This document shows, in pieces, positions 1 through 8,877 of a DNA stretch of 40,924 bases. Made by a program: the position numbers and the translations under genes. The stretch is from assembly GCF_021502675.1 (NCBI RefSeq), contig NZ_JAKFHA010000027.1, forward strand, positions 72,356 to 113,279. The letters run 5' to 3'. The notes beneath the pieces are model-generated. The model was not told where the DNA came from. It saw only the letters and a program-made list of their open reading frames with translations, and ran no database searches. This DNA is from Yinghuangia soli (GTDB taxonomy: Bacteria > Actinomycetota > Actinomycetes > Streptomycetales > Streptomycetaceae). Within the stretch, counting starts at the first letter, position 1. The number at the start of each line of letters is the position of its first letter.

Positions 1-17
1 CGAGGCAAGCTGCCTCG
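1..17. terminator. Short hairpin at the left edge
   Basis: A perfect 7-bp inverted repeat (CGAGGCA / TGCCTCG) has a 3-nt loop. It could end a gene to the left of the window or lie downstream of the minus-strand oxidoreductase that stops at 177. The stem is short and its partner gene cannot be seen, so the role is uncertain. Nothing else is visible between 18 and 176. Confidence 0.25.
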
Positions 18-176
18 GCCGGACGCTTCTTGACGCCCGATGAGGGCATCGGCCGCGCGCCGCGGTCCGCGGGAAGACAGGACCGGACACGGCGCGCGGC
101 CGGCATCTCGGCCGCACTGGGGCTTCAGGGCAGCTTCAGTGCGGCCGGGCTTCCGGTGCGCGGCGGTGCCGCGGTC

Positions 177-1094
177 TCAGGGCACCAGCACGACCTTGCC
201 GCGACCGTGCCCGTTTTCCACGATCCGATGCGCCGCGGCGGCTTCGGCCAACGGCAGCCGGTGTGCGATGTGGAGGCGCAGCGCGCCCTTCTCGTAGAGG
301 TCGACGAGCTCTCCGAGGCGCTCCCGGGACCGGGCGCCGGGGCCACCGCGCAGTCCGGCGACACCGAGCCGCGCGGCACCCTCGAAGTCGATGATGGTCG
401 CGATGCGGGCGCGGTCCGCCACGAGTTCGACCGACGCGTCGAGCGCCCCGCGCCCGGCCGCATCGAACGCCGCATCGACCCCCTGCGGGGCGGCGGCCCG
501 GACCCGGTCGGCCAGCCCCTCCCCGTACACCACCGGCACCGCCCCCAGCGAACGCACGTAGTCGTGGTTGGCCTCGCTCGCGGTACCGACCACGGAGGCA
601 CCCCAGGCGATCGCCAACTGCACCGCGACCGTCCCCACGCCACCGGCCGCGGCATGCACGAGCACGGTGTCGCCCGGCCCGACGCCCAGTTCCCGCAGCG
701 CTCGGTGCGCGGTCTGCCCGGATGCGGACATCACGCCCGCCACATCCCAAGCCATTGCGGCCGGCTTGGCCACGACCTGTTCGGCGGGCACCGCGACGGC
801 CTGGGCGTAGCTGCCCAGCAAGCTCCAGCCCAGCACTTCGCTGCCTATCGAGAAGTCGGTGACGCCGTCGCCGACTTGGTCCACCACCCCGGCGAACTCG
901 TTGCCGGGCACGACGGGCAGCGGCACGGCCATGCTCGGCGGCGCGGCTCCGCGGCGCAGCATCGTGTCGGCGGGCTGCACGCCGGCCGCCCGGATCCGCA
1001 CCCGGATCCCGCCCGGCCCGGGCACGGGGTCCGGGACCTCGGCGAGCCGCAGCACGTCGGGAGCACCGTATTCGCTGAGTACCACTGCCTTCAT
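177..1094 (-). CDS. NADP-dependent quinone oxidoreductase-like protein (MDR superfamily)
   Basis: This 305-residue protein has the zeta-crystallin/quinone oxidoreductase layout. An N-terminal GroES-like substrate domain (residues 1-115) is followed by a Rossmann fold with the glycine-rich motif AAGGVG near residues 149-154. It lacks the cysteine cluster of zinc-binding alcohol dehydrogenases, so it should be a zinc-free, NADPH-using cytosolic reductase of quinones or enones. The length is normal for the family. The start is an ATG at 1094; only a weak purine-rich stretch precedes it. It is a single gene followed by about 175 bases without a gene. The true substrate cannot be told from sequence. 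Confidence 0.85.
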   Translation of the reverse strand: MKAVVLSEYGAPDVLRLAEVPDPVPGPGGIRVRIRAAGVQPADTMLRRGAAPPSMAVPLPVVPGNEFAGVVDQVGDGVTDFSIGSEVLGWSLLGSYAQAVAVPAEQVVAKPAAMAWDVAGVMSASGQTAHRALRELGVGPGDTVLVHAAAGGVGTVAVQLAIAWGASVVGTASEANHDYVRSLGAVPVVYGEGLADRVRAAAPQGVDAAFDAAGRGALDASVELVADRARIATIIDFEGAARLGVAGLRGGPGARSRERLGELVDLYEKGALRLHIAHRLPLAEAAAAHRIVENGHGRGKVVLVP

Positions 1095-1191
1095 GAAGTC
1101 GCCCGTCCCATCGGTTCCGAGGCCGTCGGTCCCGGTAACGATGCAACGTGAAGCGCAGTTGAAGTCAAGCCGCCCTGGAAGGCTGCGGCCC

Positions 1192-1695
1192 CTAGCGGGA
1201 GATGACTGCTCCGTCGGAGGTCACCACGAGCCCGGCCTGCACGCCGTCGTCACCGCAGCGGGAGCCGTGCGAGTAGGACAGCGACGGGGTCAGCCTGATG
1301 TCGTCGGTGAGCACCGTGCCGCCCGAGGAGTCGCGCAGGATCAGGGTGACGAGGACCGGGCTTTCGGGAAGGTCCGGGATCTCCGCGAAACCGTTCTTGC
1401 TGCCGGTCGCGCCGGGCATGGCCGAGCACATCTCGTCCGTGCAGCCGCTGTCCGCGACGGCCGTCGAGGCGGTGAGCTCCAGTTCCCAGTCCTGGCAGCG
1501 GTCTTCGGTCCAGCAGGTGCGCATCGCCGCACTCTCGGTGCGGTCCGCGACCAAGGGGGCTATGTCGAGTCCTATGCCGGTGCGGGCGGCCGAAGCAGTG
1601 CAGGCTGATGGCACTTTGTCGGCGCAACCGGTCAGGAACGCCAGCGCCGCGGCGACTGCGGCAACGTAGGCGCGTCCTGCACGGCTGGTCGGCAT
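1192..1695 (-). CDS. Small secreted lipoprotein of unknown function
   Basis: The start is placed at ATG 1695 because GGGAG lies six bases upstream; an in-frame longer version lacks a ribosome site. The 167-residue product begins with a basic n-region, a hydrophobic stretch and the lipobox LTGC with the acylated Cys at residue 24, so it is predicted to be anchored outside the membrane. The mature part holds six further cysteines (for example around ACTAS, RTCWTEDRCQDW, SGCTDEMC and SRCGDD), which suggests disulphides. No family is recognised. It lies between the oxidoreductase and the sigma operon and seems to be transcribed alone. Confidence 0.7.
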   Translation of the reverse strand: MPTSRAGRAYVAAVAAALAFLTGCADKVPSACTASAARTGIGLDIAPLVADRTESAAMRTCWTEDRCQDWELELTASTAVADSGCTDEMCSAMPGATGSKNGFAEIPDLPESPVLVTLILRDSSGGTVLTDDIRLTPSLSYSHGSRCGDDGVQAGLVVTSDGAVISR

Positions 1696-1763
1696 AACGA
1701 TCTCCCTCGCCCTGAGTGTGATGGCGAGTTCACCGTAGTCGCAGCAGCACGTAAGGTCGATGA

Positions 1764-1796
1764 AGGGCCCGGGCAAGTTGCGTTTGCCCGGGCCCT
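1764..1796 (-). terminator. Rho-independent-like terminator of the sigma factor operon
   Basis: A perfect 12-bp stem (GGGCCCGGGCAA at 1765-1776 with TTGCCCGGGCCC at 1784-1795) plus one extra A-T pair encloses a 7-nt loop. It lies 58 bases after the stop of the minus-strand gene ending at 1855 and before the next minus-strand gene. There is only a short T-containing tail, as is usual in actinomycetes. Confidence 0.7.
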
Positions 1797-1854
1797 CCTT
1801 GCACCGATGCCGACTACTGCGGTATGTCGGCTGTGGAGTGGTTCGCCGCCTGGA

Positions 1855-2685
1855 CTACTTGTCCGTGTTGTCCGACTGCCACTGATAGATGTTCTTGCCT
1901 GCGGCGTCGTAGGCCGTGAACGTGAACGAGCCGCCGTGGTTGCCGCCCTTGGTCGGGAATGCGATCACTACGAAGCCCTCGGGCGTGTCGGGGACCGGCT
2001 TGGCGACCCCCTCCATCTTCGTGCCGTCGGCGAATACCAGTTCCAGTTTGGCCACTTCGGGCGTCACCTGGGAGACGATCACGGACTGCCCGGAACCGCT
2101 GGCCCGGTGCAGCCAGTTGACGGGGTGGCCGCTGCTGACCGCCGGATCCCAGGGCCACTGCGTGCCGGCGCTGCGACCGCTGATGTCGGCCTGCCAGGAG
2201 CCGTTCACCGTCAGGTACACGTGCTCTTGGCGGGAGCGGTCGACCGGCTTGCCGCCAGGGCCGGACACGGTAGGCCGTGACGGGCTGCCGGGCGGGTTGC
2301 TCGCGCCGAGTACCCGGACGACCTCCCACGGCTTGCCGTCGGCCGTCGTCCCGGAAGCGAGGACAAGCTTGTCCTCCGCAGCGGGGGTCGTAGGGGCCGG
2401 CGCCGGGGTCTGGGTGGGGGGCGCCGAGGTGACCGTCACCGTCGTCGGAGATCCGGCCACGGAAGCGGAGTTGCCGTCCCCGTCACCGCCGATGAACGTC
2501 ACCGCGCCGGCGAGGCCCGCGGCCACCAGGATGGCCGCCACCGAGCCGCCGATCACCGACCTCCGCCGGCGCCGGCCGCGGCCCTCCGTCTCGATGGCCT
2601 CGTGCGGGGCGAGTGTGTCGGGCACATCGTGCATGCCTCGAGCGAATCTGTCGCGCATCCACTGTCCTTCCTCAGACTCGGTCAT
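1855..2685 (-). CDS. Membrane-anchored partner of the SigE-family sigma factor
   Basis: This 276-residue protein starts at ATG 2685, inside the last codons of the sigma factor gene (14-nt overlap), which implies translational coupling. Residues 1-40 are polar and cytoplasmic, ending in the basic run RGRRRRR. Residues 44-66 form a single membrane helix. A Thr/Pro/Ala-rich linker (about 75-100) leads to an extracytoplasmic domain that ends in KNIYQWQSDNTDK. The position and topology suggest a sensor or anti-sigma-like regulator. However, no HxxxCxxC zinc anti-sigma motif is visible, so an anti-sigma role is inferred only from position. A strong hairpin follows the gene. Confidence 0.75.
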   Translation of the reverse strand: MTESEEGQWMRDRFARGMHDVPDTLAPHEAIETEGRGRRRRRSVIGGSVAAILVAAGLAGAVTFIGGDGDGNSASVAGSPTTVTVTSAPPTQTPAPAPTTPAAEDKLVLASGTTADGKPWEVVRVLGASNPPGSPSRPTVSGPGGKPVDRSRQEHVYLTVNGSWQADISGRSAGTQWPWDPAVSSGHPVNWLHRASGSGQSVIVSQVTPEVAKLELVFADGTKMEGVAKPVPDTPEGFVVIAFPTKGGNHGGSFTFTAYDAAGKNIYQWQSDNTDK

Positions 2686-3220
2686 GGACCGGCACCTCCG
2701 AGATGTCGTACGTTCCGGCGGCCCACTGGGGGCCGGACAATGCGGGATCGGCCCGCAACTTCGCGAGGCCCTTCGAGGCTTGGCTCTTGACCGTGCCGGC
2801 CGAGCAGCCCAGGGCGCGGGCCACATCGGCTTCCGGCAGGTCGTCCCAGTAGCGCAGGACCACCACCGCCCGCTGCCGTACCGGCAGCCTGGCCAGTGCC
2901 CGCACCAGGGCGTCCCGCAGGTCCACGAGGTGCGTGGGATCCGGCGAGCGGGCTTCCGGAGGCGCGGCGCCGAGCAGTTGCGTGATGCGTCTCTTCCGGA
3001 AGCGTGCGGCGTTGGCATTGACCAGGATCCGCCGCACGTACGCGTCCGGACTGTCACTGGCTTGCACGCGGGTCCAGGCGACGTACGCCTTGGCCAGTGC
3101 GGTCTGCACGAGATCCTCGGCTTCGCCGTGGTCGCCGGTCAGCAGGTACGCGGTACGCACCAGCCTGGGCCAGCGGGCCTGGACGAATTCGTGGAACTGC
3201 GCCGCCTCGTGGGGCCTCAA
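2672..3220 (-). CDS. SigE-family RNA polymerase sigma factor (ECF type)
   Basis: The 182-residue protein has region 2 at about residues 8-75 (FHEFVQARWPRLVRTAYLLTGD, then EDLVQTALAKAYVAW). Region 4 lies at about 105-160 (LARLPVRQRAVVVLRYWDDLPEADVARALGCSAGTVKS). This is the actinobacterial SigE-family signature. It should direct polymerase to a small regulon and is probably controlled by the overlapping downstream membrane protein. The start ATG at 3220 gives the usual length for the family. Genes for these sigma factors are often paired with a membrane protein as seen here. Confidence 0.93.
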   Translation of the reverse strand: MRPHEAAQFHEFVQARWPRLVRTAYLLTGDHGEAEDLVQTALAKAYVAWTRVQASDSPDAYVRRILVNANAARFRKRRITQLLGAAPPEARSPDPTHLVDLRDALVRALARLPVRQRAVVVLRYWDDLPEADVARALGCSAGTVKSQASKGLAKLRADPALSGPQWAAGTYDISEVPVHDRV

Positions 3221-3323
3221 ACGACACCTCCTTCAGCCCCCTTGAGTACCGCCCGCTCCGGACCGGTTGCCCGGCCGGGCGAAGAATCCCGCGGAGGTAC
3301 CGGTCCGACCCCGGGCACGCGCG

Positions 3324-3356
3324 AAGGGCGGTGCTGCCGTGGGCAGCACCGCCCTT
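3324..3356 (-). terminator. Terminator after the DUF1772 gene
   Basis: A perfect 15-bp stem (AAGGGCGGTGCTGCC 3324-3338; GGCAGCACCGCCCTT 3342-3356) with a 3-nt loop lies 25 bases after the minus-strand stop at 3381. The A-rich left arm gives a T-ending transcript on the minus strand. Confidence 0.8.
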
Positions 3357-3380
3357 GCGGTGGCGGGTCGTTCCGGAGGG

Positions 3381-3866
3381 TCAGCTCGCGGTGAAGACTC
3401 CGGCGATCATCAGGGCGCCGGCGAGGATGGCCAGCAGGCCGCGGACGGTGTTCATGCCCGTCCACTCGCGCAGGTAGCGCTCCCAGAGGCGGTCGGCCTC
3501 CGGGGTGCCCGCGGTGACCTGGTCGAGTGCGGTGTTGCGCGGGACGTGGTAGCCGGCGGTGACCATGAACGAGCCGACCAGGTAGACCGCGGCGCCGGCC
3601 ACGAGATACGCGGAGGACGTGCCGTCCCAGTCCCGTACAGCCCAGACACCCAGGGCCAGGGAGAGCAGGGCGGCGCCCATGAAGACGCCCATGAACGCGG
3701 GGGTGTAGGCGGCCCGGTTGACGGACTGCATCACGCCGACGCCGTGTGCGGCGGGGACGGTGCGCAGGCCCTTCATCACGAGGACCGTGAAGCCGTAGAA
3801 CACCCCGCCCATGACGATACTGGCGAGCGCGGTGGCCAGGGTCAGTGCGAAGAGGATGCCGTCCAT
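3381..3866 (-). CDS. DUF1772 (anthrone oxygenase-like) membrane protein
   Basis: This 161-residue integral membrane protein has four hydrophobic segments (about residues 3-30, 55-77, 85-108 and 139-159). The conserved middle part reads GYHVPRNTALD followed by RYLREWTGMNTVR, which is typical of DUF1772. Some members of this family act as anthrone oxygenases in polyketide pathways, but most actinobacterial ones have no known job. It lies 172 bases downstream of an NmrA-type reductase on the same strand. A terminator-like hairpin sits between them, so co-transcription would need read-through. No polyketide genes are nearby, so a biosynthetic role is not supported. Confidence 0.8.
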   Translation of the reverse strand: MDGILFALTLATALASIVMGGVFYGFTVLVMKGLRTVPAAHGVGVMQSVNRAAYTPAFMGVFMGAALLSLALGVWAVRDWDGTSSAYLVAGAAVYLVGSFMVTAGYHVPRNTALDQVTAGTPEADRLWERYLREWTGMNTVRGLLAILAGALMIAGVFTAS

Positions 3867-3981
3867 GGTGATGCCCTCCGGGCCTTCAGGTGGTGCCGGG
3901 TCGACGGGTTCTGCAGAACGGCGGGAGCCGGTCGACAGATTGGATCATGCGGATCGAGCGGATGCGGCGGTGCGGGGGAGC

Positions 3982-4026
3982 GGGGCCGGCCCGGCGTGGT
4001 GGCGAGGGAGTGCACGGGCCGGCCCC
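3982..4026 (-). terminator. Terminator after the NmrA-like gene
   Basis: A perfect 12-bp inverted repeat (GGGGCCGGCCCG 3982-3993; CGGGCCGGCCCC 4015-4026) encloses a 21-nt loop and begins 12 bases after the minus-strand stop at 4039. The large loop makes it a less certain terminator than its neighbours. Confidence 0.55.
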
Positions 4027-4038
4027 AGGGGGTGGTGG

Positions 4039-4860
4039 TCAGACGTTCCAGACGCCGGTGGCCGCGGCCGCCTTGGCGTAGTCGGCGAAGTCGCGCGGGT
4101 CCTTGCCGGTGGCGCGCTTGACGCCGTCGGTCAGGTGCGCGTTGCGGCCGTCCAGCACCTCGGTGAAGAGGTAGCGGATGAAGTCGACCGTCTCCTGCGG
4201 CTCGCCGAGTTCGAGCAGCACTGCCGCGTACGCGTCGAGCGGCACCTCCACGAACGCGATCTCGCGCCCGGTCGCCGCGGCGACCTCCGCGACCGCCTCG
4301 GCGAAGGTGAGCAGGCGCGGGCCGGTCACCTCGTACACCTCGCCCGCGTGGCCGTCCTCGGTGAGGGCCGCCACCGCGACGTCGGCGATGTCGTCGGCGT
4401 CGACGAACGGCTCCTTGACGTCGCCGACCGGAAGCGCGACCTCGCCGGAAAGCACCGGGTCGACCAGGAAGTTCTCGCTGAAGTTCTGGTGGAAGAAGGA
4501 CGCCCGGACGATGGTCCAGGCCGCGCCGGACTGCTGCACGAGCGCCTCGGCCTGCTGGGCCTCCGGCTCGCCGCGGCCGGACAGCAGGACCAGGTGGCCG
4601 ACGCCCTCGGCGGCCGCGAGCTTGGCGAAGTCGCCCACGGTCTCGGCCGCGCCGGGCACCGCGAGGTCGGGGTAGTAGGTGATGTACGCCTTGCTCACCC
4701 CCTGCACCACCGGCTTCCAGGTCTCCCTGTCGTTCCAGTCGAACGGGATCTCCGCGCTGCGCGAGCCTATGCGGGTGGCGATGCCGCGCTCGGCGAGGCG
4801 CTCGACGACCCGGCGGCCGGTCTTGCCGTTGCCGCCCAGAACCAGGATGGTGCTCGTCAT
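4039..4860 (-). CDS. NmrA-like NAD(P)-binding reductase (atypical SDR)
   Basis: The 273-residue protein opens with a Rossmann motif, LVLGGNGKTGRR (residues 6-17). It continues with the NmrA/azoreductase-like pattern: VGHLVLLSGRGEPEAQQAE near residue 90 and WTIVRASFFHQNFSENFL near 115, then a C-terminal substrate-binding part. It lacks the YxxxK pair of classical SDRs, as expected for this group. Members are NAD(P)H sensors or quinone/azo reductases. The start ATG at 4860 has GAGGAG seven bases upstream. An inverted repeat at 4895-4910 in the promoter region may bind a regulator. Confidence 0.85.
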   Translation of the reverse strand: MTSTILVLGGNGKTGRRVVERLAERGIATRIGSRSAEIPFDWNDRETWKPVVQGVSKAYITYYPDLAVPGAAETVGDFAKLAAAEGVGHLVLLSGRGEPEAQQAEALVQQSGAAWTIVRASFFHQNFSENFLVDPVLSGEVALPVGDVKEPFVDADDIADVAVAALTEDGHAGEVYEVTGPRLLTFAEAVAEVAAATGREIAFVEVPLDAYAAVLLELGEPQETVDFIRYLFTEVLDGRNAHLTDGVKRATGKDPRDFADYAKAAAATGVWNV

Positions 4861-4894
4861 TTGGGGCTCCTCAGGTGAGTGGTGCGTCTGCTTG

Positions 4895-4910
4895 CTTGAC
4901 TCGATTCAAG
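4895..4910. promoter_or_regulatory. Possible operator upstream of the NmrA-like gene
   Basis: The inverted repeat CTTGA-N6-TCAAG lies 35 bases upstream of the minus-strand ATG at 4860, where a repressor or activator could act. A second, exact 10-bp inverted repeat (GGGCTCCTCA 4864-4873 / TGAGGAGCCC 4937-4946) frames this region and includes the ribosome site. No regulator gene is adjacent, so the function is a guess. Confidence 0.3.
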
Positions 4911-5030
4911 TCCACGGGAGTAAGACGGAACATAGTTGAGGAGCCCAATTACATGTTCCATCGTCTCGATCGCGTCGAGGCCCCGCGTTCCGTGGATAAA
5001 AGTTCGCATTCGCGACCGGGAAGCAAAGGC

Positions 5031-5070
5031 CGAGGCCCGGCCGTCCGCGGGTGCGGTCGGCCGGGCCTCG
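5031..5070 (-). terminator. Strong terminator after aminopeptidase P
   Basis: A 13-bp perfect outer stem (CGAGGCCCGGCCG 5031-5043 with its complement at 5058-5070), one T-T mismatch, a further 4 bp and a 4-nt loop lie 25 bases after the minus-strand stop at 5095. It would close the transporter/peptidase transcript. Confidence 0.8.
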
Positions 5071-5094
5071 GGTGCGCCGGGCGGCAGGTGCGGG

Positions 5095-6540
5095 TCAGCC
5101 CGCGAGGGTGCCCATCCACTCCTCGATCGCGTCCGGATCGCGGGGCAGCGCGCTCGACATGAGCCGGGCGCCGTCCTCGGTGATGACCAGGTCGTCCTCG
5201 ATCCGGATGCCCATGCCGCGCAGTTCGACCGGCAGCGTCTCGTCGTCCGGCTGCAGGTAGAGGCCGGGCTCCACGGTGAGCACGTGGCCGACCTCCAACT
5301 TGCCGTCCAGGTACGTCTCGGCGCGCGCCTTGGCGCAGTCGTGCACGTCCATGCCGAGCATGTGGCCGCTGCTGCACAGCGTGTACCGGCGGTGCAGGCC
5401 GCTCTCCGGGCGCAGCGACTCCTCCGCGCGCACCGGCAAAATGCCCCAGGAGTGCAGGCCTTCGGCGATGACGCGCATCGCGGCCTGGTGGAAGTCCCGG
5501 AAGCTGGCCCCCGGGCGCAGCGCGTCGATGCCGGCCTGCTGCGCGTCCAGCACCAGCTGGTAGGCCTCGCGCTGCGCGCTGCTGAAGCGGCCGGAAAGCG
5601 GCAGCGTGCGGGTGATGTCCGCGGTGTAGAGCGAGTCGGTCTCCACGCCCGCGTCCAGCAGCAGCAGCTGCTTCGGGTCCAGCTTCCCGTCGTTGCGGAT
5701 CCAGTGCAGCACGCACGCGTGCGCACCGGACGCCGCGATGGTGTCGTACCCGGTGCCGTTGCCCTCGGCGCGGGCGCGCAGGTCGAAGACGCCCTCGATC
5801 CAGCGCTCGCCGCGGTGGTGGCCGAGCGCGGCGGGCAGCGCGCGCACGACGTCGGTGAAGCCGGCCGTGGTGTGGTCGACCGCGAGCTGCAGCTGCGCGA
5901 CCTCCCACTCGTCCTTGATGAGCCGCATCTCCGAGAGGTACTGGGCGAGTTCGCGGTTGCGGTCGGTCTCGCCCGGCTCGCTGACCACGGCGTCCACGGC
6001 CGGGTCGACGCCGGCCAGCACGCGGGTCGGCACGCCGCCCTTCTTGAGCCGGTCCTCCAGCGTGTCCAGGTGCACGCAGTCGATGCCCAGCATCGTCGCG
6101 GCCTCGTCCAGGGTGGGCCGCCGGCCGACCCAGAACTCGCCGTAGCGGCGGTCCCGGAAGAACGCCCCGGTGTCGCGCACGGACCGCGGCCGCAGGTGCA
6201 GCAGCGCCTCGTGGGTGCCCCCGACCGGCTCCATGACCAGCACCGAATCGGGCTCCTGCTCGCCGGTCAGGTACGCGTACGCGGTGTGCGGTCGGAACCG
6301 GTAGTCGCAGTCGTTGCTGCGCACCTTGAGCACGCCGGACGGGATGACCAGGCGCTCGCCCGGGAACCGCGCGGACAGCCGGGCGCGCCGCTTGGCGGTC
6401 CACGGGCCGATGTCGGACAGGGCCAGGTCGGGCAGCGGGCTGGCGGCCCACCGGTCGCTCATGAACGCCGCGAGGGCGTCCGAGACCGGCAGGTCGTGGC
6501 TGCCGGTGTGGAAGCGGTCGGCACTGGCGTCCTGGGTCAC
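5095..6540 (-). CDS. pepP: Xaa-Pro aminopeptidase (aminopeptidase P, M24B)
   Basis: This 481-residue cytosolic enzyme removes an N-terminal residue that precedes proline (or hydroxyproline). The N-terminal creatinase-type domain (about 1-190) precedes the pita-bread domain. All five dimetal ligands can be found: Asp296 and Asp308 (LLDAG...ADITRT), His393 ([10 protein letters not shown]), Glu424 (TVEPGLYL) and Glu448 (GIRIEDDL). The start is GTG 6540, which has GGAGGAG five bases upstream; an in-frame start at 6618 lacks such a site. The gene lies 136 bases downstream of the oligopeptide transporter on the same strand, with only a small 6-bp hairpin (6642-6657) between them. It may therefore be the last gene of that operon and release Pro/Hyp from imported peptides. 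Confidence 0.92.
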   Translation of the reverse strand: MTQDASADRFHTGSHDLPVSDALAAFMSDRWAASPLPDLALSDIGPWTAKRRARLSARFPGERLVIPSGVLKVRSNDCDYRFRPHTAYAYLTGEQEPDSVLVMEPVGGTHEALLHLRPRSVRDTGAFFRDRRYGEFWVGRRPTLDEAATMLGIDCVHLDTLEDRLKKGGVPTRVLAGVDPAVDAVVSEPGETDRNRELAQYLSEMRLIKDEWEVAQLQLAVDHTTAGFTDVVRALPAALGHHRGERWIEGVFDLRARAEGNGTGYDTIAASGAHACVLHWIRNDGKLDPKQLLLLDAGVETDSLYTADITRTLPLSGRFSSAQREAYQLVLDAQQAGIDALRPGASFRDFHQAAMRVIAEGLHSWGILPVRAEESLRPESGLHRRYTLCSSGHMLGMDVHDCAKARAETYLDGKLEVGHVLTVEPGLYLQPDDETLPVELRGMGIRIEDDLVITEDGARLMSSALPRDPDAIEEWMGTLAG

Positions 6541-6676
6541 AGGAGCTCCTCCAGTCGGTTCGGCGCACCTGGGGACCGGCGGTTTCGCGCGGTCCGGGTA
6601 CGGGATATTTCGGGACATCCGGGCGGTGGCAGCAACGCTACCCCGCCGGTCGGCGGGCCGGGTTCACCGGTCCGGT

Positions 6677-7777
6677 TCAGGGCGCCGCGGCGCCGGCCGG
6701 CACCGCGGCGACCGGCCCGGCCGCCGCGGTGGGGTCGGGCGGGGCCGGGAAGTGGCAGGCCACGTCGGGGGCGGGGGCCGCACCGAGCCGGACCAAGGGC
6801 GGTTCCTGCTCGGCGCAGACCGCCTGCGCCTTGGGGCAGCGGGTGCGGAACCGGCAGCCGGACGGCGGGTTCGCCGGGCTCGGCAGGTCCCCGGTGAGGC
6901 GTACGCGCGGACGCCGGGCGCCGTCCGCACCGCGCTCGCCCGGGACCGCGGACAGCAGCGCGTGCGTGTACGGGTGGTGCGGGTTCGTGTACAGCGACGC
7001 ACGGTCCGCGACCTCCACGACCTTTCCGAGGTACATCACCGCGACACGTTCGCAGAAGTGCCGCACGACCGCGAGGTCATGGGCGATGAAGACGAACGCG
7101 ATGCCGAGGTCGCGCTGCAGCTCCTTGAGCAGGTTGACGACCTGTGCCTGGATCGACACGTCCAGTGCGGACACCGGCTCGTCCGCGACCACCAGCCGCG
7201 GTTCGACGGCCAGTGCGCGGGCGATGCCGATGCGCTGCCGCTGGCCGCCGGAGAACTCGTGCGGGAAGCGGTTGTAGTGCTCCGGGTTCAGGCCGACGAT
7301 CTCCAGGAGTTCCTGCACGCGCTTGCGGTGGCCGCCGGGCGGGTCGATGCCGTTGACCTTCATCGGCCCGGAGATGATCGTGCCGACCGTGTGCCGCGGG
7401 TTCAGCGACGAGTACGGGTCCTGGAACACCACCTGGATCTGCGAGCGCAGCGGCGCCAACTGGCGCCGGCTCGCGTGCGTGATGTCCCGGCCGTCGTAGC
7501 GGATCGTGCCGCCGCTCGGCTCCAGCAGCCGGGCCACCAGCCGCCCGGTGGTCGACTTGCCGCAGCCGGACTCGCCGACCAGCCCGAAGCTCTCGCCCGC
7601 GCCGACCGAGAACGACACGTCGTCGACCGCCTGCACGGCCCCGGCCTTGCGCCGCAGCAGGCCGCCGCCGATCGGGAAGTGCTTGGTCAGGCCGCTGACT
7701 TCGAGCAGCGGTACGGCGGTCGGGGCGGCGGACTGCGGGTCGCCCGCCGGGGCCTGGGCCGGGATCGCGGCGGTCAT
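6677..7777 (-). CDS. Oligopeptide ABC transporter ATPase (DppF/OppF type)
   Basis: This 366-residue ATPase has Walker A GESGCGKS, the Q-loop in [18 protein letters not shown], the ABC signature FSGGQRQR and Walker [13 protein letters not shown]. Its C-terminal oligopeptide-transporter extension carries the four-cysteine-type motif CRFRTRCP...VC. It would power peptide import together with the partner ATPase. The ATG at 7777 overlaps the stop of the upstream ATPase gene by ATGA, so the two are translationally coupled. An Ala/Pro-rich tail closes the protein. It is the last transporter gene before aminopeptidase P. Confidence 0.93.
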   Translation of the reverse strand: MTAAIPAQAPAGDPQSAAPTAVPLLEVSGLTKHFPIGGGLLRRKAGAVQAVDDVSFSVGAGESFGLVGESGCGKSTTGRLVARLLEPSGGTIRYDGRDITHASRRQLAPLRSQIQVVFQDPYSSLNPRHTVGTIISGPMKVNGIDPPGGHRKRVQELLEIVGLNPEHYNRFPHEFSGGQRQRIGIARALAVEPRLVVADEPVSALDVSIQAQVVNLLKELQRDLGIAFVFIAHDLAVVRHFCERVAVMYLGKVVEVADRASLYTNPHHPYTHALLSAVPGERGADGARRPRVRLTGDLPSPANPPSGCRFRTRCPKAQAVCAEQEPPLVRLGAAPAPDVACHFPAPPDPTAAAGPVAAVPAGAAAP

Positions 7778-8877
7778 GCGGTGGCTCCTTCGCGGGTCGC
7801 GGTGTCCAGGTGGCAGGCCGAGACGCCGTTGCCCGGCCACGGGACCGCATCGCCGCTGCCGGGTGCGAGGGCCGGACGGGCCAGCACCGGACGCTCCGTG
7901 CGGCACAGTTCGACGGCGTGCCCGCAGCGCGGGTGGAACGCGCAGCCGGACGGGGGGTTCAGCAGGCTGGGCGGCGAGCCGGGCACCGGGCGCAGCGGCT
8001 CGTCGACGTCGCCGTCGAGGCGCGGCATCGACGACAGCAGGCCCCAGGTGTACGGGTGCTGCGGGGTGTCGAGGACCTCTGCGGTGCTGCCGTACTCGAC
8101 CGCACGCCCCGCGTACATGACCAGGACGTCGTCCGCGACGTCCTCGACCACGCCCAGGTCGTGCGTGACCAGGATGATCGCGGTGCCCAGGTCGCGCTGC
8201 AACTCGCCGAGCAGGTCCAGGATCTGGGCTTGCACGGTGACGTCCAGCGCGGTGGTCGGCTCGTCCGCGATCAGCAGGTCCGGCTCGCACACCAGCGCCA
8301 TCGCGATCATCGCGCGCTGCCGCATGCCGCCGGAGAACTGGTGCGGGTAGTCGCGGATCCGCCGGGCGGCCTGCGGGATGCCCACCCGGTCCAGCATCTC
8401 GACCGCCCGGGCGCGGGCCGCCTTGCGGTCCGCTTTGGTGTGCCGGCGGTACGTCTCGGCGATCTGCTCGCCGATCGTGTAGTACGGCGACAGTGCGGTC
8501 AGCGGGTCCTGGAAGATCATCGACAGGCGGCGGCCGCGCAGGTCGCGCAGCCGGCGCTCGGGGGCGCCGATCAGGTCGATGCCGTCGAACCGGGCGCGGC
8601 CCTCGATGGTGCTGCGGGCCGGGTTGTGCAGGCCGAGCAGCGCGAGGTTGGTGACGCTCTTGCCGGAGCCGGACTCGCCCACGATGCCCAGCGTGCGGCC
8701 GCGTTCGAGCCGGAAGGTCAGCCCGTCCACCGCCTTGACGATGCCGTCCTCGGTGCGGAACCGCACCTTCAGGTCGGCGACGTCGAGCAGCGGCTCGGCG
8801 GGCGCCGGGTCCGCCGCGGCCCCGTTCCCGCGCGCCGCATCGGCCATGTTCTTCTTCGTGCTCTGCACTGCGGTCAC
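7774..8877 (-). CDS. Oligopeptide ABC transporter ATPase (DppD/OppD type)
   Basis: The 367-residue protein has Walker A GESGSGKS, signature FSGGMRQR, Walker [13 protein letters not shown], and the OppD/DppD C-terminal extension with the motif [14 protein letters not shown]. The start is GTG 8877, which overlaps the stop of the upstream permease gene (GTGA). This start gives a short N-terminal extension before the core. An alternative ATG ten codons later is possible. It forms the ATPase pair with the next gene. Confidence 0.92.
   Translation of the reverse strand: MTAVQSTKKNMADAARGNGAAADPAPAEPLLDVADLKVRFRTEDGIVKAVDGLTFRLERGRTLGIVGESGSGKSVTNLALLGLHNPARSTIEGRARFDGIDLIGAPERRLRDLRGRRLSMIFQDPLTALSPYYTIGEQIAETYRRHTKADRKAARARAVEMLDRVGIPQAARRIRDYPHQFSGGMRQRAMIAMALVCEPDLLIADEPTTALDVTVQAQILDLLGELQRDLGTAIILVTHDLGVVEDVADDVLVMYAGRAVEYGSTAEVLDTPQHPYTWGLLSSMPRLDGDVDEPLRPVPGSPPSLLNPPSGCAFHPRCGHAVELCRTERPVLARPALAPGSGDAVPWPGNGVSACHLDTATREGATA

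Noticed and set aside
1855-2685. Calling the sigma partner a zinc anti-sigma factor
   Set aside because: No HxxxCxxC motif is present, so I described it only as a membrane-anchored partner.
3381-4860. Polyketide biosynthetic cluster (anthrone oxygenase-like DUF1772 with a reductase)
   Set aside because: No ketosynthase, cyclase or other biosynthetic gene is present, and DUF1772/NmrA genes are common outside such clusters.
4936-6897. Plus-strand open frame of about 650 codons opposite aminopeptidase P
   Set aside because: The complementary gene has all five metal ligands and a good ribosome site; the plus frame has no family motif and no start signal.
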